In this document: positions 52,000 through 64,000 of the stretch, piece after piece | Numbering within the stretch: the first letter of the stretch is position 1 | Layout of the letters: the number at the start of each line of letters is the position of its first letter | From: Sphaerulina vaccinii | Taxonomy: Eukaryota > Ascomycota > Dothideomycetes > Mycosphaerellales > Mycosphaerellaceae | Direction of reading: 5' to 3' | DNA: 64,000 bases | Assembly (NCBI GenBank): GCA_022570795.1 | Contig: JAKUDP010000004.1 | Location: forward strand, 1,178,001 to 1,242,000 | Made by a program: the position numbers and the translations under genes | The notes under the pieces: model-generated | Seen by the model: only the letters and a program-made list of their open reading frames with translations | Told to the model about the DNA's origin: nothing | Databases searched by the model: none

Positions 52000-54900
52000 T
52001 GCAACTATCTCTTTTGTTGGGACATATACTACTACTATCCTCTATTACTACTAAAGTCTCCTAATATTGTTATAAGCAATATTAATATACTTTGATCTCT
52101 TATAGGTATAGGCATCCTTAACAAGGGTCAAAGATACTTAGTTGTCTCCTATAATCTGAATAGGTCTAAGTTTATTTACTATATTAGAGTTTGCTTTAAT
52201 AAGTAGTTAAAAAGAATATTCTCCTACTAGCTCTATATAGTCCATTTCCCTTAGAAGTGCTGCTAGGAATTAAGATTGCTTAGTATATATATTTAGAGCT
52301 ATATACTTAGCCTCTATAGTTAATATTGCTATAGACTTCTACTTCTTGCTTATCTAAGATACTAGTACTCTATAGAGGAAGAAGATAGATCCGAGGATTA
52401 AGACTCTGTCTACCTTGTCTATTATATAGTTAGAGTCTAAATATCTAATAAGGCTTCTACTACCTCTTCTAAATATAAGTCCTAGGTCTAGGGACGACCT
52501 AAGGTATCTTGCTAGTTTCTTTAGAGTATTTATATATCCCCTTATTAGGTTAGCTATATATAAGCTTAGTCTGCTAAGAGCGAAAGCAATATCTAGTCTT
52601 GTTATAACTATCGGCTATATCTACGTACCTATCTAGCTTTAGTACTCCTATTTAGTATATCTCTTATTAGATAGGATTGCCTTAGTAAAGCTTTTATAAC
52701 TATCTATTAGTAAGAGAGTTAGATAGGCATTTTCCTTAGTTATATTTAGCCTTATAAGGTTCTCTTAGATATAGTATTCTTAATTAAGCTTTAGAGTTCC
52801 TACAACTCTATCCCTTATTATCTTTATTCTAAGAATCTTTTCTAGCTCCTTTAGATCCTTAATTTTAAAGACCTTGCTAAGCTATTCCTTAAACTAGAGA
52901 ACATCCTTTAGCTCTAGTACTATAACAGGTATATTATCTACGTAGGTTAGGACTATAATCCTTCTTTCCCTATAGATAAGTAGGTATAGGTCGATCTCTA
53001 ATTAATCGAATTCTATCTGTTCTAGCTTTAAGACGTAGAGTTTATTCTAGTCTCTTACTACTTGCTTAAGTCTATAGAGACTTCTTAGGATCTTTAGGAC
53101 CTAGTTTAGTAGGACCTCTACTCCTAGAGGTAGGATTATATAGATATCTTCTTTTAGAGAGCTCTCTATAAATATATTATTTATATCTACTTAGTGTATT
53201 TCTAAGTCCTTCTCGCAAATAACTACTATAAATACCCTTAAAGTATTATACCTTATAGTTAGTATAAAGGTGTCCTTAAAGTCTACTCCAAACTTCTAGG
53301 AGAACCCTCTAGTAACTAGTCTTGCCTTAAACTTTTTAATAGCTCTACTAATTAATCTTTTTATATTAAAGACCTACCTAGATATTATAAGGTTTGTACC
53401 CTTTAGTAGTATAACCGGCTTCTAGATATAGTTACTATCCAAAGCTACTAGTTCTCTCTAGATTACTTCTTCCTATATATAGCTCTATTTAGAATCCTAT
53501 ATTGCCTCTTTATAGGACTTTGGAATAGGGACCTCTTGCTTTAAAGTAATATTAGGTCCGAGTACTATAAATGCAACCTTTTTAATCTCTACTAAGGTTT
53601 CCTAGATACAATCCCCTTCTTCTTTAATTAGGCTAAGGAATGCCTTATAATACTTTAGGTTAGGTATATTATCTTCCTTATCTCTCTACCTCTTTTAGAG
53701 GACCTGCCTTATAACTATACTATAGGCCTTAGGTTTAGGTCCTTCCCCTTTATCTAAGAGAGATCTTCTTCTCTTCTAGGATTGTACCCTTGCTTCTAGT
53801 AGATCTTATATAATATCTAGATGTTTTCTAATATATATATTTCTACTAGTCCTTTAACAAACTTTAGTCGGCTAATTAGTCGGCTACTCTATTCTAATTT
53901 TCTCCTCCTAAAGCTATATGCTCCCGGAGTTTTCTTCTTCTAGATCTATCCTCTAGTACTCCTCCTTGTCCTTCGGTAGAGGTCCAAGCTATATAAATAG
54001 TAGTTGATATTTAGTCGGGCCCCTAGAGCCCGATAGACTTTAGGACTCCTCCTACTTCTTTAGTCTCCTAACTAGTTTCCTAACTAGTATAATACTAGAT
54101 TAGTTAAGCCTAGGAATATTTAACTCCAAATCTCCTCCTTTCTTATACTTAAACTACTTAGTATTGCTATAGGCCTTAATAGCCCCTATATTAGGCTCCT
54201 AGAAAAGCTATATTTTAGTAGTATCTAGAATATAACCGATGAATACGGTATCCTTGCCTCTATTTATTAGTTTATCTAATCTTATCCTAGCTAGCTAGGA
54301 CTTCGGGTTTATATATACTACTGCTCTATAGCCCTAGACTCTAAAGTGTAATACTAGAGGTCTCTGTCCTAAGAATGCCTCCTCGGGTAAGACCTTAAAT
54401 CTATTAATATCTAGCCTATTTGGAAGAGCATTCCTAATAATAATACTTGCTTCTAGTACCTTAGGCTAGAACTTAATTAGTATATTAGATTCTTCTAGCA
54501 TCGCCCTTACTCTTTCTTTAGAGGTCTAGATCGACCTTTTAACAACTCTATTCTAAATAGAGTTATATACCTTAGTAGTATAGAAAGAGATTCTATTCTC
54601 TCTCTCCTACTACTTTAGTATAGCGAGAAGCTCCCTAGCTCTATTACTCCTTACTACTTAGAGAGAATTTCTAGATTGAAGCTCTACCTTCCTTTTCTAT
54701 TAGTAGAGAGTAGGTAGTATATCTATTCTTAACTTTAGTAGGAAGGCCTACTTCTTTCTTAAGAAGTTATTAATAATTTCAAGCTACTACTTGAATTCTA
54801 ATCTTAAGATAGGTAGGGGTCTATAGATATTAATAGATATAAGAGCTAGCCTTTAGGGCTTCTGCTATATCTCTTTCCCTCTATACTACTTTATCTTTGC

Positions 54901-56900
54901 TATTATATAGACCCTACATACCCTATACTCCTTTGGAATTAGTATTAGGCTCTTTAAATCTAAGACCTAGTAAAGGTCTTTTACTACCTTCTCCCTAAAA
55001 TGTATAAGCCTTTGATACTAGAGCTCCTACTAATCCTAGGTACTTTCTAATATATAGAAAGTATATACTTTATCTATTAATTCCTATAAGAAGTATACTT
55101 GATTTCGGTCGAGCCCCTAGGGCCCGACGGACTTAGCTAGACTCTTATTAATCTCCTTAATAAATAGGACTCCTCCTAATATTCTTATCTAGACAACTAC
55201 TTTTCTAGAGGCTAAAACAAGTATAAATTTTAGTAGTTGAATACCGAACTACTTACTAAACTAATTCTATAAAACAAGATTTACTCTAAGTCTAGGTATA
55301 AAAAGAATATCCCTTAGTATAATCTATTTGCCCTTCCTACCCCCTATTACCGCTTTTCCTATATATATAGCTATTAGATAGCTACCCCTAACCTTAATCT
55401 ACTTTCTAGCCTAAAGAGGCTTTAGTTCCCTAAAAAGTAATTCTTAGTTAGTTATATAGGTAGAAGTATAAGAGTTAAGTAGCTATTCTAATAGTCTATA
55501 CTTGCCTTTGGCTTCTATAGTAGAGTAGGCTACTTTATTAATATCCTTATCCTTAGATAGAGTCTAGGATAGGTCTAAAGTAGTTAGCGACTCTATATCT
55601 TATACTATAAAAGCCTTTTTCGGGTATTTCTTACTTGATTTCTTAAGAGATTATACTTCGAGCTAGAGTCTTTTTACTACTACTTTTAGCTTATCCTTAT
55701 TAAGTAAAGAACTCCTCCTAGCTCGTATCGGAGAGAGTCTCTTTTCGACTCTATTCGGTCGGGTCCCTAGAGCCTAACGGGACTTAGTAGCCCTCTTTAC
55801 CTATTCGAGTCTAGGGCATTCCCTCTAGGTATATAGTCCCTTATAGAGGAAACATTCTAGTAGTCGCTAGGCACCTTTCCTAGCAAATATAGCTATCTCT
55901 CTTTAGTCTATAGACTCTTCTACTTCTAGTATCTAGAGAATGTCCTCTAGTATTAGGTTCTTCTAAGCTAGGATAGTCTGTCTAGTACTTTTATATCTAT
56001 CTAGTAGGGAGAAGAGTAGATACTTAATCCTTGTTTCCGAAGTCTTATAGTAAGACTCTTTCTAGTTAATCTCTACTATTCTTCTACCTAGGTTCCTAAA
56101 GTAGACCTATAAGCTTCTAATTCTATCTTCTAGTCCTATCTTGAAGTTTATATACTCCTAGATAATAGCTATTATATAGGCTTGCTAGACCTTGCTATAC
56201 TTGTTATATAGGGTTGTCTAGATATTAAAGGCCCTCTTCTCCTCTATTACCTTATTCTAATTATCCTGCCCTAGGTACTTAGTTAGCTTATAGATTGCCT
56301 AAGTATTTGCTTTCCTCTACTATAGGCTAAATTTTAAGTGTTCTAGCCCTAGGAAACTATTAGGTGTCTTTATAGATAATAAGGACGACTCCTCTAACCG
56401 GGGAGTCTATAATGTTCCCTTCTTAGTATCTTTTAGGTCTAAGATTACTTAGAAGATCTCCTTTCCCTCTAGGTTGTTTTCCTATAGTCTGAACTATAGC
56501 CTCTAGTTCTCTCTTAATAGGACTAGTATAGCTCTCTTGCCTCCAAATCTACTTCCTTACTTTTAATCTATTTTACCTAAAATATTAAAAACTAAACTTT
56601 AAAAATTAATACTCTTTTAAATAATTTTAGTAGTAGTTTCTAGATAGCTACTTTCCTAGTCTAAGACTCTCTTCCTTCTCTCTTAGATAAGCTTAGTATA
56701 GTTTCCTACGCTTCCTACTTATCTATACTTGTAGATAGACTTGAATAGTCTCTTCTTAGAGGGATATACCTTTCTAAGGTATTAGTAGTACTCTAGTATA
56801 GAGGTTAAGTCTTATCTATATAAGATAGTGCTTTAGCCTCTAGCTTACCCTTTCCTCTTTATACCTTTTAAGCTCTGCTCCTTAAGTATGCCTTACTAGG
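52000..56900 (-). pseudogene. copia gag-pol relic
   Basis: Decayed coding region read on the minus strand. A gag zinc-knuckle remnant lies at about 55814-55857 (CFLYKGLYT, stop, REC: Cys and His positions changed to Tyr as expected for G-to-A and C-to-T changes). A GAG-pre-integrase/integrase start lies at about 54810-55020 (HFREKVVKDLY...VCRVYIIAK...ISINIYRPL; the first catalytic Asp now Asn). The reverse-transcriptase active site is at 52932-52943 (YVDN for YVDD) and an RNase H segment at about 52380-52455 (YLDSNYIIDKVDRV). The order gag-integrase-RT-RNase H is diagnostic for copia. Confidence 0.8.
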
Positions 56901-57070
56901 TTCTTCTCTATCTTATCTACCTATAGGAACGTCTAGAACTCGCCGGGATCTTCTATATCTTCTTAGTAGTATAGATAGGTATACCTCGAGTCTCCCGATA
57001 CTCCTTTTATCGTAGGTTCGTGTCCTACTATTAGAAAAGGCTAACTGTTACTATCTAATACTTCCTCCGC

Positions 57071-57088
57071 AAACCCGGGCTTATAACC
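57071..57088 (-). other. primer-binding site (initiator tRNA half-molecule type)
   Basis: Directly inside the 5' LTR, the minus strand reads GGTTATAAGCCCGGGTT. With one RIP-type change (AAG for GAG) it is complementary to the anticodon stem-loop of initiator tRNA-Met (GGGCTCATAACC), the internal-fragment priming known from copia-type elements. Confidence 0.6.
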
Positions 57089-57334
57089 TATCGAAATAGG
57101 ACGACAATATATACGCCTACGACGTATAGGAAGAGTCTTAATACGCGATAGAAGTAGAAGCATTAGATAGGAACTAACTATATTAATTATATTAGTTAGT
57201 TATAGGTTGCATCTCCTCCTAAGATATAGAGTATTAGATAAGTTACGCGACCTATTGTCACATGACCTATATTATATATTCTAATCCCTAGGGGGTATCT
57301 CTTAGATAGTCTAACTAGACTATATTTTCTAACA
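57089..57334 (-). repeat. 5' LTR of the copia element
   Basis: 246 bp, partner of 51596-51841; ends with intact CTAACA on the plus strand. Confidence 0.85.
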
Positions 57335-57339
57335 AATTC
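57335..57339. repeat. target-site duplication, right copy
   Basis: AATTC, matching 51591-51595. Confidence 0.65.
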
Positions 57340-58050
57340 TACTATTTATAAATAACTTAGTTAGTTAGCTCTATAAACTTAATACGTTCTATATAGACCT
57401 ACTACTAGCTTATATTTAAAGTATTAGCCTAATCGGGTACTAACTGCTAGCTATATAAGCATTATAGACTATTAGGTTATTATTTTAGAAAAAGCGACTC
57501 TACTATTTATACTAACTTTGTCGGTTAGTTCTACAAACTTAATATATTCTATATATACCTACTAATAGCCTATATTTAAAGTATTAGCCTAATCGGGTAC
57601 TAACTGCTAGCTATATAAGCATTATAGACTATTAGGTTGTTTTAGTTAAACTAACTCTACTATTTATAGGAAACCTTATTAGTTAGTTCTATAAACTTAA
57701 TATATTCTTCCCTATAGTACTACTAGCTTATATTAAAGATACGAGCCTAATCGGGCTAGTCCTAAAAGCCCTAGATACTAATAACGACCTAATAGCAAAT
57801 TTGACTAAGGAAGTTAACTAGCCGACTCTACTATTTATACTAACCTTACCTAATAGAACTAGAAATAGTATACGTTCTCTATTAGTATCTAGATAGTTTA
57901 TATATAAAGAGTTAGCTTAATTAGACTAGTATTAGAAGCTCTAGATACTAATAATAACCTAATAACAAATTCTACTAAAGAAGTTAACTAGCTAATTATA
58001 CTATTTATACTAACCTCCTTAGTTATTTCTTCGGACTTACTATATTCTTT
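57340..58050. repeat. tandem repeat array, right part (about 160-bp period)
   Basis: The GGGTACTAACT word recurs at about 57,437 and 57,598, with more diverged units at about 57,751 and 57,925. Removing the retrotransposon leaves about 164 bp between the flanking unit marks, matching the period. Confidence 0.7.
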
Positions 58051-59889
58051 AATAGAGTACTATATAATCTAGATTTTATTAGCCTTTCTAATAGTTCTAT
58101 TTATAAACTTATTTTTTTTAAAAGTAATATACTATATAAAACTTATAGTACTATCTATAGCTAGAGCTACTAGTTCTCTTATATTATATATAAAGTAACC
58201 TATAGATTAGCTATTATAAGCTATAAAATATTAGAATAATATTTCTTTACTATTATAGTCTATATACTAAGAGATTTCTAGTAGATAGATATTATTTTAC
58301 TACTTAACGTTAACGCAATATTATACTATTATAATGCCCTATATACGAAGAGGTCCCTAGTAGGTAGATATTGTTTCGCTATTTAACGTTACGATATTAT
58401 TATCCTATTATTATACCCTACTTGCAAAAAGGTTCCTAATAAGTAGACGTTAATTCGCATTCTAATATTATAGTAATATTAGAATACTATTACCTCCTCT
58501 TTTAAAAGAGATTACTAATAGCTACGTAGATAATGCGCTACTCCCTACTATTAGAATAATATTAGTCTACTATTATACTCTATCTACTAAGAAGCTACTA
58601 AAAGGTATATATTTCTTAGCCTCTAAGCGCTAGAGTAGAGTTATATTACTCTTATAGTTAATATATTAAGAAGTTGTCTAATAGGTAGATATTATACTTC
58701 TTTAAATATTGCTTTACTATTGCGGCTCTAGCTATATAGTATTCTTATATATAACTTTTAGCGCAACTTGGCGTGCTACGTCTTAAATTTTAGTAAAGTT
58801 CCTTCGTCCTCTTTTCTTTTTATACTAACTAGATATAGAATAATACTATAACATTTCGATATTATTATACTAAGGTTAGTTGTTCCTTATCTACGCGACT
58901 TATAAGTATACTTTATAGGTCCTCCTAGCGTACTACTTTATCTTATATATAAAGAGGAATTAAAAAGTAATACTTTTCTACTAATATTCCCCTAATAGTA
59001 TAGCAATATTGCTATAACAATCTAGGAATCTTCCTATAATAATTAAAATAGAAAAGATATTTGTATCTAGCGACTATCTAAACTATCTTATATATATTTC
59101 TAAATATAGTATAAGTATATACTTACTATTTTAGGCCTTTATATAGAGTAGCAACTACGATCTTGTACCTCGTACTCTTTAGGTATTTATTAAGATATAT
59201 ACTATTACTTTAATACTTATCTAATATTAGAAGACCGATAATAGATATATTATATATCCTAGTAAATGCCTCTATCGCGTGCCGTCTAGCTCTAGTATTT
59301 GTAGTATAAGTTGCTTATTATCGTAACCTTAGTCTACTACTAACCTAGGAGTATAGTATAAAACAAAGCTAGGTTCGTCGAGTACTACCAATCTATAGGC
59401 GCACGTAGCACGTCACAAAGGCGGAGTATAACTTACTTTAACTATTCTTCTAATATTAGCTTACTATTCGAAAGTTGTTACTAGATCTATAGTAGCGCTA
59501 CTTTTTAAATAAGTTTATAGTATATTTCAAACAATATTAGTAGAGTATTATACTAATATAGCGTAGCTAAATACGGGAAGTTTACTACTTTATTAGTAGG
59601 CTCTTATCTATAGTAGGTAAGCTTTTAATATTTAGTAACTATTATACTAATATTAGATTAGCTAAAATAAGGTAGATCTAAGTAATAAGTAGGTTCTAGA
59701 GAATATTATATAGTAAGTATAAAGTCGAATATTTATATAACTTTTCTCTAATAGTTGTTACTTTAGAAATATATAAGATAAGGGTAAGGAGTACGTCTAT
59801 ATCTATACTACTAATTAAACGTTCGACTAATAATATTAGTATCGCTAACTAACCTATACCTAGTAAAGGTAGAAAAGAGAAAGAGAAAG

Positions 59890-60422
59890 GTAAGTATTAC
59901 GACGTAATAGTAGTCTACTATTAGGCTAATAATAATATAGGCCGAACGAAGAAGGTTGCAAAAAAAACATAGTACGTTTACTATTTTAATCTTCGAAGAC
60001 TTTCTACTAAGGCTACGTCTCTAGACTCCCTTAAGTTAATACCGACAACGAAACTAATAACAATATCGATAGTAATATTAAGGGAAGCCCAACCCCAAAG
60101 CGGCGAAAGATATATAAACGTTCTATTACCGGTCGCGTAATGCTTGCTTACTATTCTAGGCACAAGACTCGTAAATCCAGGCTAGGCACTAATAACAAGA
60201 CCCCTACGGCTATATTATTCACGCCCGTCAATTCGCCGCTGTCTGGAAACAAGCTATACGTTGCTCTACTATCGAAAAGTGTTTTACTAGTAGTAGCCTA
60301 ATATTATAGCTTTTATAATTTTAGTTCTCTAAGTCCTCTAGCGCAGACGCCTTCCTATCTAGCTTCGTATATTAACCTACTATTATATTAACATTCTACG
60401 AACATTCTTTAACTTACTTTAG
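59890..60422 (+). pseudogene. second exon/intron-like relic with repeat-bearing GT-AG intervals
   Basis: GT-AG intervals at 59890-59940 (perfect GTAAGT donor), 60281-60324 and 60367-60422 carry the 11-bp-spaced hexamers or their variants (the last: ACTATT, AACATT, AACATT). Between them is a GC-richer piece (about 60,090-60,250, with AAGCGGCGAAAG and CCCGTCAATTCGCCGC) that looks like former coding sequence. No reading frame survives. Confidence 0.35.
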
Positions 60423-63400
60423 TTCTAGGCTAGGCGCTCTTAATCCGGATATACTCGGTGTTCTTAATTATATCTTTTATAGTATACTAGAGTATATAGG
60501 ACGCTATTACGGAAGTATATTCTACTAACCTCTTCTAGGAAGATAGCAGGCCTAGAAATAAGTCTACTACTCCCTAAGCCTAAGCTTTTAAAATCCGAAT
60601 ATTCCTTAGATATTAGGTTAATATTCGCTTACTATTCTAGTAATAATTTCCTCGACAAGATAACCTATAGTCGAACTTTGCAAGCGCCCGAAAAGTAGGC
60701 TTTTAATAAAGAGTATATTACTATTCTCTAAATATTACCTAAATATTCTACTTATATTTATCTAGTATACCTAAGCTCCGAATACTAAGAAGCGCTATAG
60801 ATATACTTAACCGAGCTACTATAATATTACTACTAAAGAAAAAAGTAAAAAAATAGGAATTTAAAGTACTATACGCGTAGTATAGGGCGCGAGTAGGGGG
60901 CAAAGGCAAGGTTTGCTTATTAGCTAGTTATATATATATCTCGCTCTTCGACTTACTATCGAGCGATGAGCTTCCAGATCCAGAGGGCTCGTAAAGGTTG
61001 ATTCTATATTAGTAGACTGTTCGAATCAGATCTCGATTAAATACTCTATATAGTAAGCTTCTAAATTATACGCTATTGTTCAGATTAAAAGCATAACGTT
61101 CGACATTGCTAGCTTCGATTAGGCGTGTAATATTATAATAATGTTTGGTTTCGCCCCTTTCGCTTTAAGCATAAGCCTAACATTAGGCTAACGTTTACGT
61201 TCGGGGCGATATTACTTGCTTCTTATATTACTTGCTTTAAATATTAAGCTACTATTAAGAGAATCTATAATTAGCTTGCTAGCAAGAAGGAATATAACTA
61301 CTATAAGCGCTCAATTTTGTTATTCTTAAGTCTCTAAGTCTATAGGTCCTCTTTTGCCTACTTAAGCTATAATTTATACTCTACTAGCTCTATCTTAATC
61401 TCCTCTTCTAAACGAATATTAGACTACTACTAAAGGATTATTATAGTAGCATTAAGGTAATATTATAGGAAAACTACTTACCTATCTTCTTTGCTTTACC
61501 TCGAGGTTTCGGCTTAGATAGAGTTAATAAAATTATTACTTTACTTCTAGTCGAAGATTGCGACTATTTTATAGAGAATTTATCTAGTAGTACTAACCTA
61601 GTAGAGCTCGAAGGCTTAGTAATAGATATTTTCTTAGCTAGTAATTTTATTTTCTTAGCTTATTAATCTATAAATAAATACTTTCGATAGACTATAATAT
61701 TATATTAATATTGCTCTAATACTAGGATAATAGTACCTTACTCTGTATCTAGATATTATCGATCTCCCGAGTAATATTATTGCTACTTCGATGCCTATTC
61801 CAAACGCCGTACTAGTATTAAAGGAGACGTTGCGTATGAATTCTCTAATCAATACGAGCAGCACTAGTAATAGAGGAACGGTTAGTAATTGTTCGCCTAC
61901 TATTAGCCGAATGTTCGTACTTACGCTAGTATAGCAGGGAGGGCATCTATTCGGTTACTAGCTTAGTAGCCCTAGTAACCTATAGACTCGATTGTATTCG
62001 AATGTCCCTAGATATTATAGTAGGCTCGTTGTGGCATTGCTGTCTAGCACTCGTTTATACTACAACGAACAATCGGCGAGGCTTTGTTTCTAGCCCAATC
62101 CTAGATCTTCTCTTCTAGATAAGCTAGTATAGTATTAGTAGACTATTAAAATAATAATAAGAGAATATTAGCTTACTAGAAAGTTGTCTAATAACTACTA
62201 TATACTCCTTCTATATATTAATATACTATAGCGACTTTATTAGCGCCTTAATAGGTCTCTAGTCGTTCCCTACTATACGATTTACTAATTAATTAAAGTA
62301 TATACTATAGTATACTATATTATAGTAAATATATTCCTACTATTTATAGAATAGTAAAAGAGTATAGAAGTAATATTTAAGACCTAGAATGTTAGTTTAA
62401 TAGTCTATTAATATTCGTCTATTATTTATACTACTAGCCTATATTGAACTTATATCTATTATAACTGCAGAGATACTATTATTATTAATATATTGCTATT
62501 TAATTAGGCTTCTAGTTATAGTATAAATAGTATATAAGAGATAATTAAATATATTATAGTAGACCTATATAGTCTTACTAAAAATAATAATTTTTATAAA
62601 GAGAATATCTCCTAATATTAGTAGAATATTCTATAAATAGTTAGGTAATATATATTTACTTTTATCTACTTCTTAATTCTAGAGAGTCTAAATAAAATCT
62701 TATTTAGATTCTTCTACTAGATCTATTTAAATAATATATTAGCTTTAAAGTAGTAAACTTAATAGAATAGTACTACTATTTTATAGTAAAAGTAGATAAT
62801 TATAATCTAATTACTATTCTAGTAATATATCTAGATATATTACTATTAACTATTAGCTTAATATTCTACTAATAGTAGAATACTATTTGTTACCTTATCT
62901 CTCGGACCCTATTTCTAATACTCGAATTTATAGAGGATACTACCGAAGTGCGTACCCTCTAGGTATAATAAGAGGCGTCGGCGTATAAAATAAGCTAAGA
63001 TTCGGTCTTAATTTGTAAAGGTAGTATAAAGTTAGGTAAAGTAGTTCTTGCCCTAGTCTCGGAGGTATTCTTAAATAAGGCTATACTATTTAAAGTTAAC
63101 TAGAACATTTAGCGAATAGTAATTTACTATTATATTAATACTTACCGAATGTTAGCTAATTGTTAGTATAATATAAGACTAATTCTTTAATCTCCTTAAT
63201 AATACTTCTTAGCGTCCGCGATAGGAGAGGAGGAATATAGGAGTGCTTTCTTATAGATATCTAGAGTATATAGGGATATTTCTTAATATTAAGTAGAACA
63301 AACTTCCTAAACTTAATAGAGTAGTATAAATCAAGTATTTAGCTAGAGCTAGTTCCTAGATAGACGTTGTCTTTACTATTAGCCTAATATTTAGCAAATA

Positions 63401-64000
63401 GTAGTTAAATACTCTATACTTACTATAGTATTACCTCTGCGACCTTAGTAGCTCTATATAATAATAGTCTAAACAGACGCCTATATCTAGACCTATTAAA
63501 AATAGCTATTTAAGGTAATCGCTATTAACTTAGTTATCGTAGCTATATACCTTAAAATAGTAGTTATCTTTATCGGCGCTATTATAGCGACAATTTATAT
63601 AAATGATATATAGGTCTTGTTTGCTACTTCTCTCCTATACTAATATTAGATAATGTTCGAAAACTAGTTAACTACTATTTAACTAATATTTATATATTAA
63701 AAGAACTCTAGCTTTAGAAAGTAGAAATATAACTAATCCTTATAGGTAGTACGACTTGCGAATTTATAATAGAATATAAAAAATATACTACTATCTAGTT
63801 AATATTATAATAATATTTATAGAGGAATATATATATTACTATATATTATCTAGGAAAGTCTAGCTTATTATAAATATAATTCTTTTTTTTATATTACTTA
63901 TACTAGTTCTAGAAATTATTAGGTAGGTCGAAGTATTTATATTCTATATAGATTAGCTTTAGTTAATACTATACTATTAGGCTAATATTAATATAATATT

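Larger units (their letters stand above)
51596..57334 (-). mobile_element. Ty1/copia LTR retrotransposon, minus orientation, RIP-decayed
   Basis: A 5,739-bp element bounded by 246-bp direct LTRs (51596-51841 and 57089-57334) and an AATTC target duplication. LTRs begin TA (ancestral TG) and end CA/TA. On the minus strand the order is gag, integrase, reverse transcriptase, RNase H, the copia order. A primer-binding site complementary to the initiator-tRNA anticodon region sits inside the 5' LTR. Every frame is full of stops, so it is inactive. The right and left flanks match consecutive units of a 160-bp tandem repeat, so it inserted into that array. Confidence 0.9.
48850..64000. other. AT-rich, RIP-like mutated block
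   Basis: From about 48,850 to the window end the sequence is dominated by A and T, with TA-rich words, few CA/TG dinucleotides and almost no frame above 60 codons. Mutations seen in the nested retrotransposon are all transitions, as expected from repeat-induced point mutation (CpA to TpA). The block contains a copia element, a 160-bp tandem repeat and many 11-bp-spaced hexamer units; scattered GC-richer islets (about 50,790-50,865; 60,090-60,250; 60,890-60,990) may be remnants of genes. Between about 58,060 and 64,000 I can support no other discrete gene. Confidence 0.85.

Noticed and set aside
59981..60163. 60-codon minus-strand frame in the AT-rich block
   Set aside because: Short, overlaps an intron-like and GC-richer piece read better on the plus strand, no domain.
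1..64000. CRISPR arrays, bacterial operons, rRNA genes
   Set aside because: None seen; gene structure is eukaryotic throughout.

Overview
This window looks like the nuclear genome of a filamentous ascomycete. Genes carry short spliceosomal introns (about 45-180 bp, GTAAGT/GTATGT donors, CTAAC/CTGAC branch points). The protein families are fungal: Zn2Cys6 regulator, HET-like domain, F-box and DUF7730-like families, small secreted Cys-containing proteins, fungal-type RBR and MYND proteins. A Dothideomycete of the Mycosphaerellaceae kind is my best inference, unproven by the sequence alone. The window has two very different parts: a gene-dense part of balanced base composition (1 to about 48,850) and an AT-rich, heavily mutated part (about 48,850 to 64,000).

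Layout of the gene-rich part. 1-14 kb: an ACAD10/11-type kinase, a two-helix membrane protein, a sugar transporter with an in-frame stop, a divergent type-B carboxylesterase with a one-base frameshift, a degenerate HET-domain protein, a DUF6924-like protein and an ACAD10/11-type acyl-CoA dehydrogenase. 14-24 kb: a frameshifted alpha/beta hydrolase, an F-box protein, an acidic repeat protein, then a duplicated block in which an RBR ubiquitin ligase and a MYND protein lie between inverted members of a DUF7730-like family (one broken, two intact). 24-28 kb: RRP3 and SSF1, two ribosome-biogenesis genes sharing a 150-bp divergent promoter, then a pseudogene with two lesions. 28-39 kb: two small secreted proteins, disordered proteins, TFB2, an F-box protein and PAM16. 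39-47.5 kb: a compact catabolic-looking group of SDR, Zn2Cys6 regulator, sugar transporter and flavin monooxygenase. COX16 is the last clear gene.

The AT-rich part has almost no open frames. It contains a Ty1/copia retrotransposon in minus orientation (51,596-57,334; 246-bp LTRs differing only by transitions), inserted into a tandem repeat of about 160 bp period. Its most unusual feature is a dispersed unit of two to four ANYRTT hexamers (AATATT, AACATT, AACGTT, ACTATT) at exact 11-bp spacing. Several dozen copies are visible; many sit inside 44-59 bp GT...AG intervals separating short exon-like pieces. The least altered copy lies exactly at the boundary next to COX16. I read this as a candidate introner-like or mini-repeat family later decayed by C-to-T mutation (RIP-like), but this is inference.

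Housekeeping genes (RRP3, SSF1, TFB2, PAM16, COX16) are intact while four or five accessory genes carry one or two small disabling lesions each, so local accessory gene decay is more likely than uniform sequencing error.
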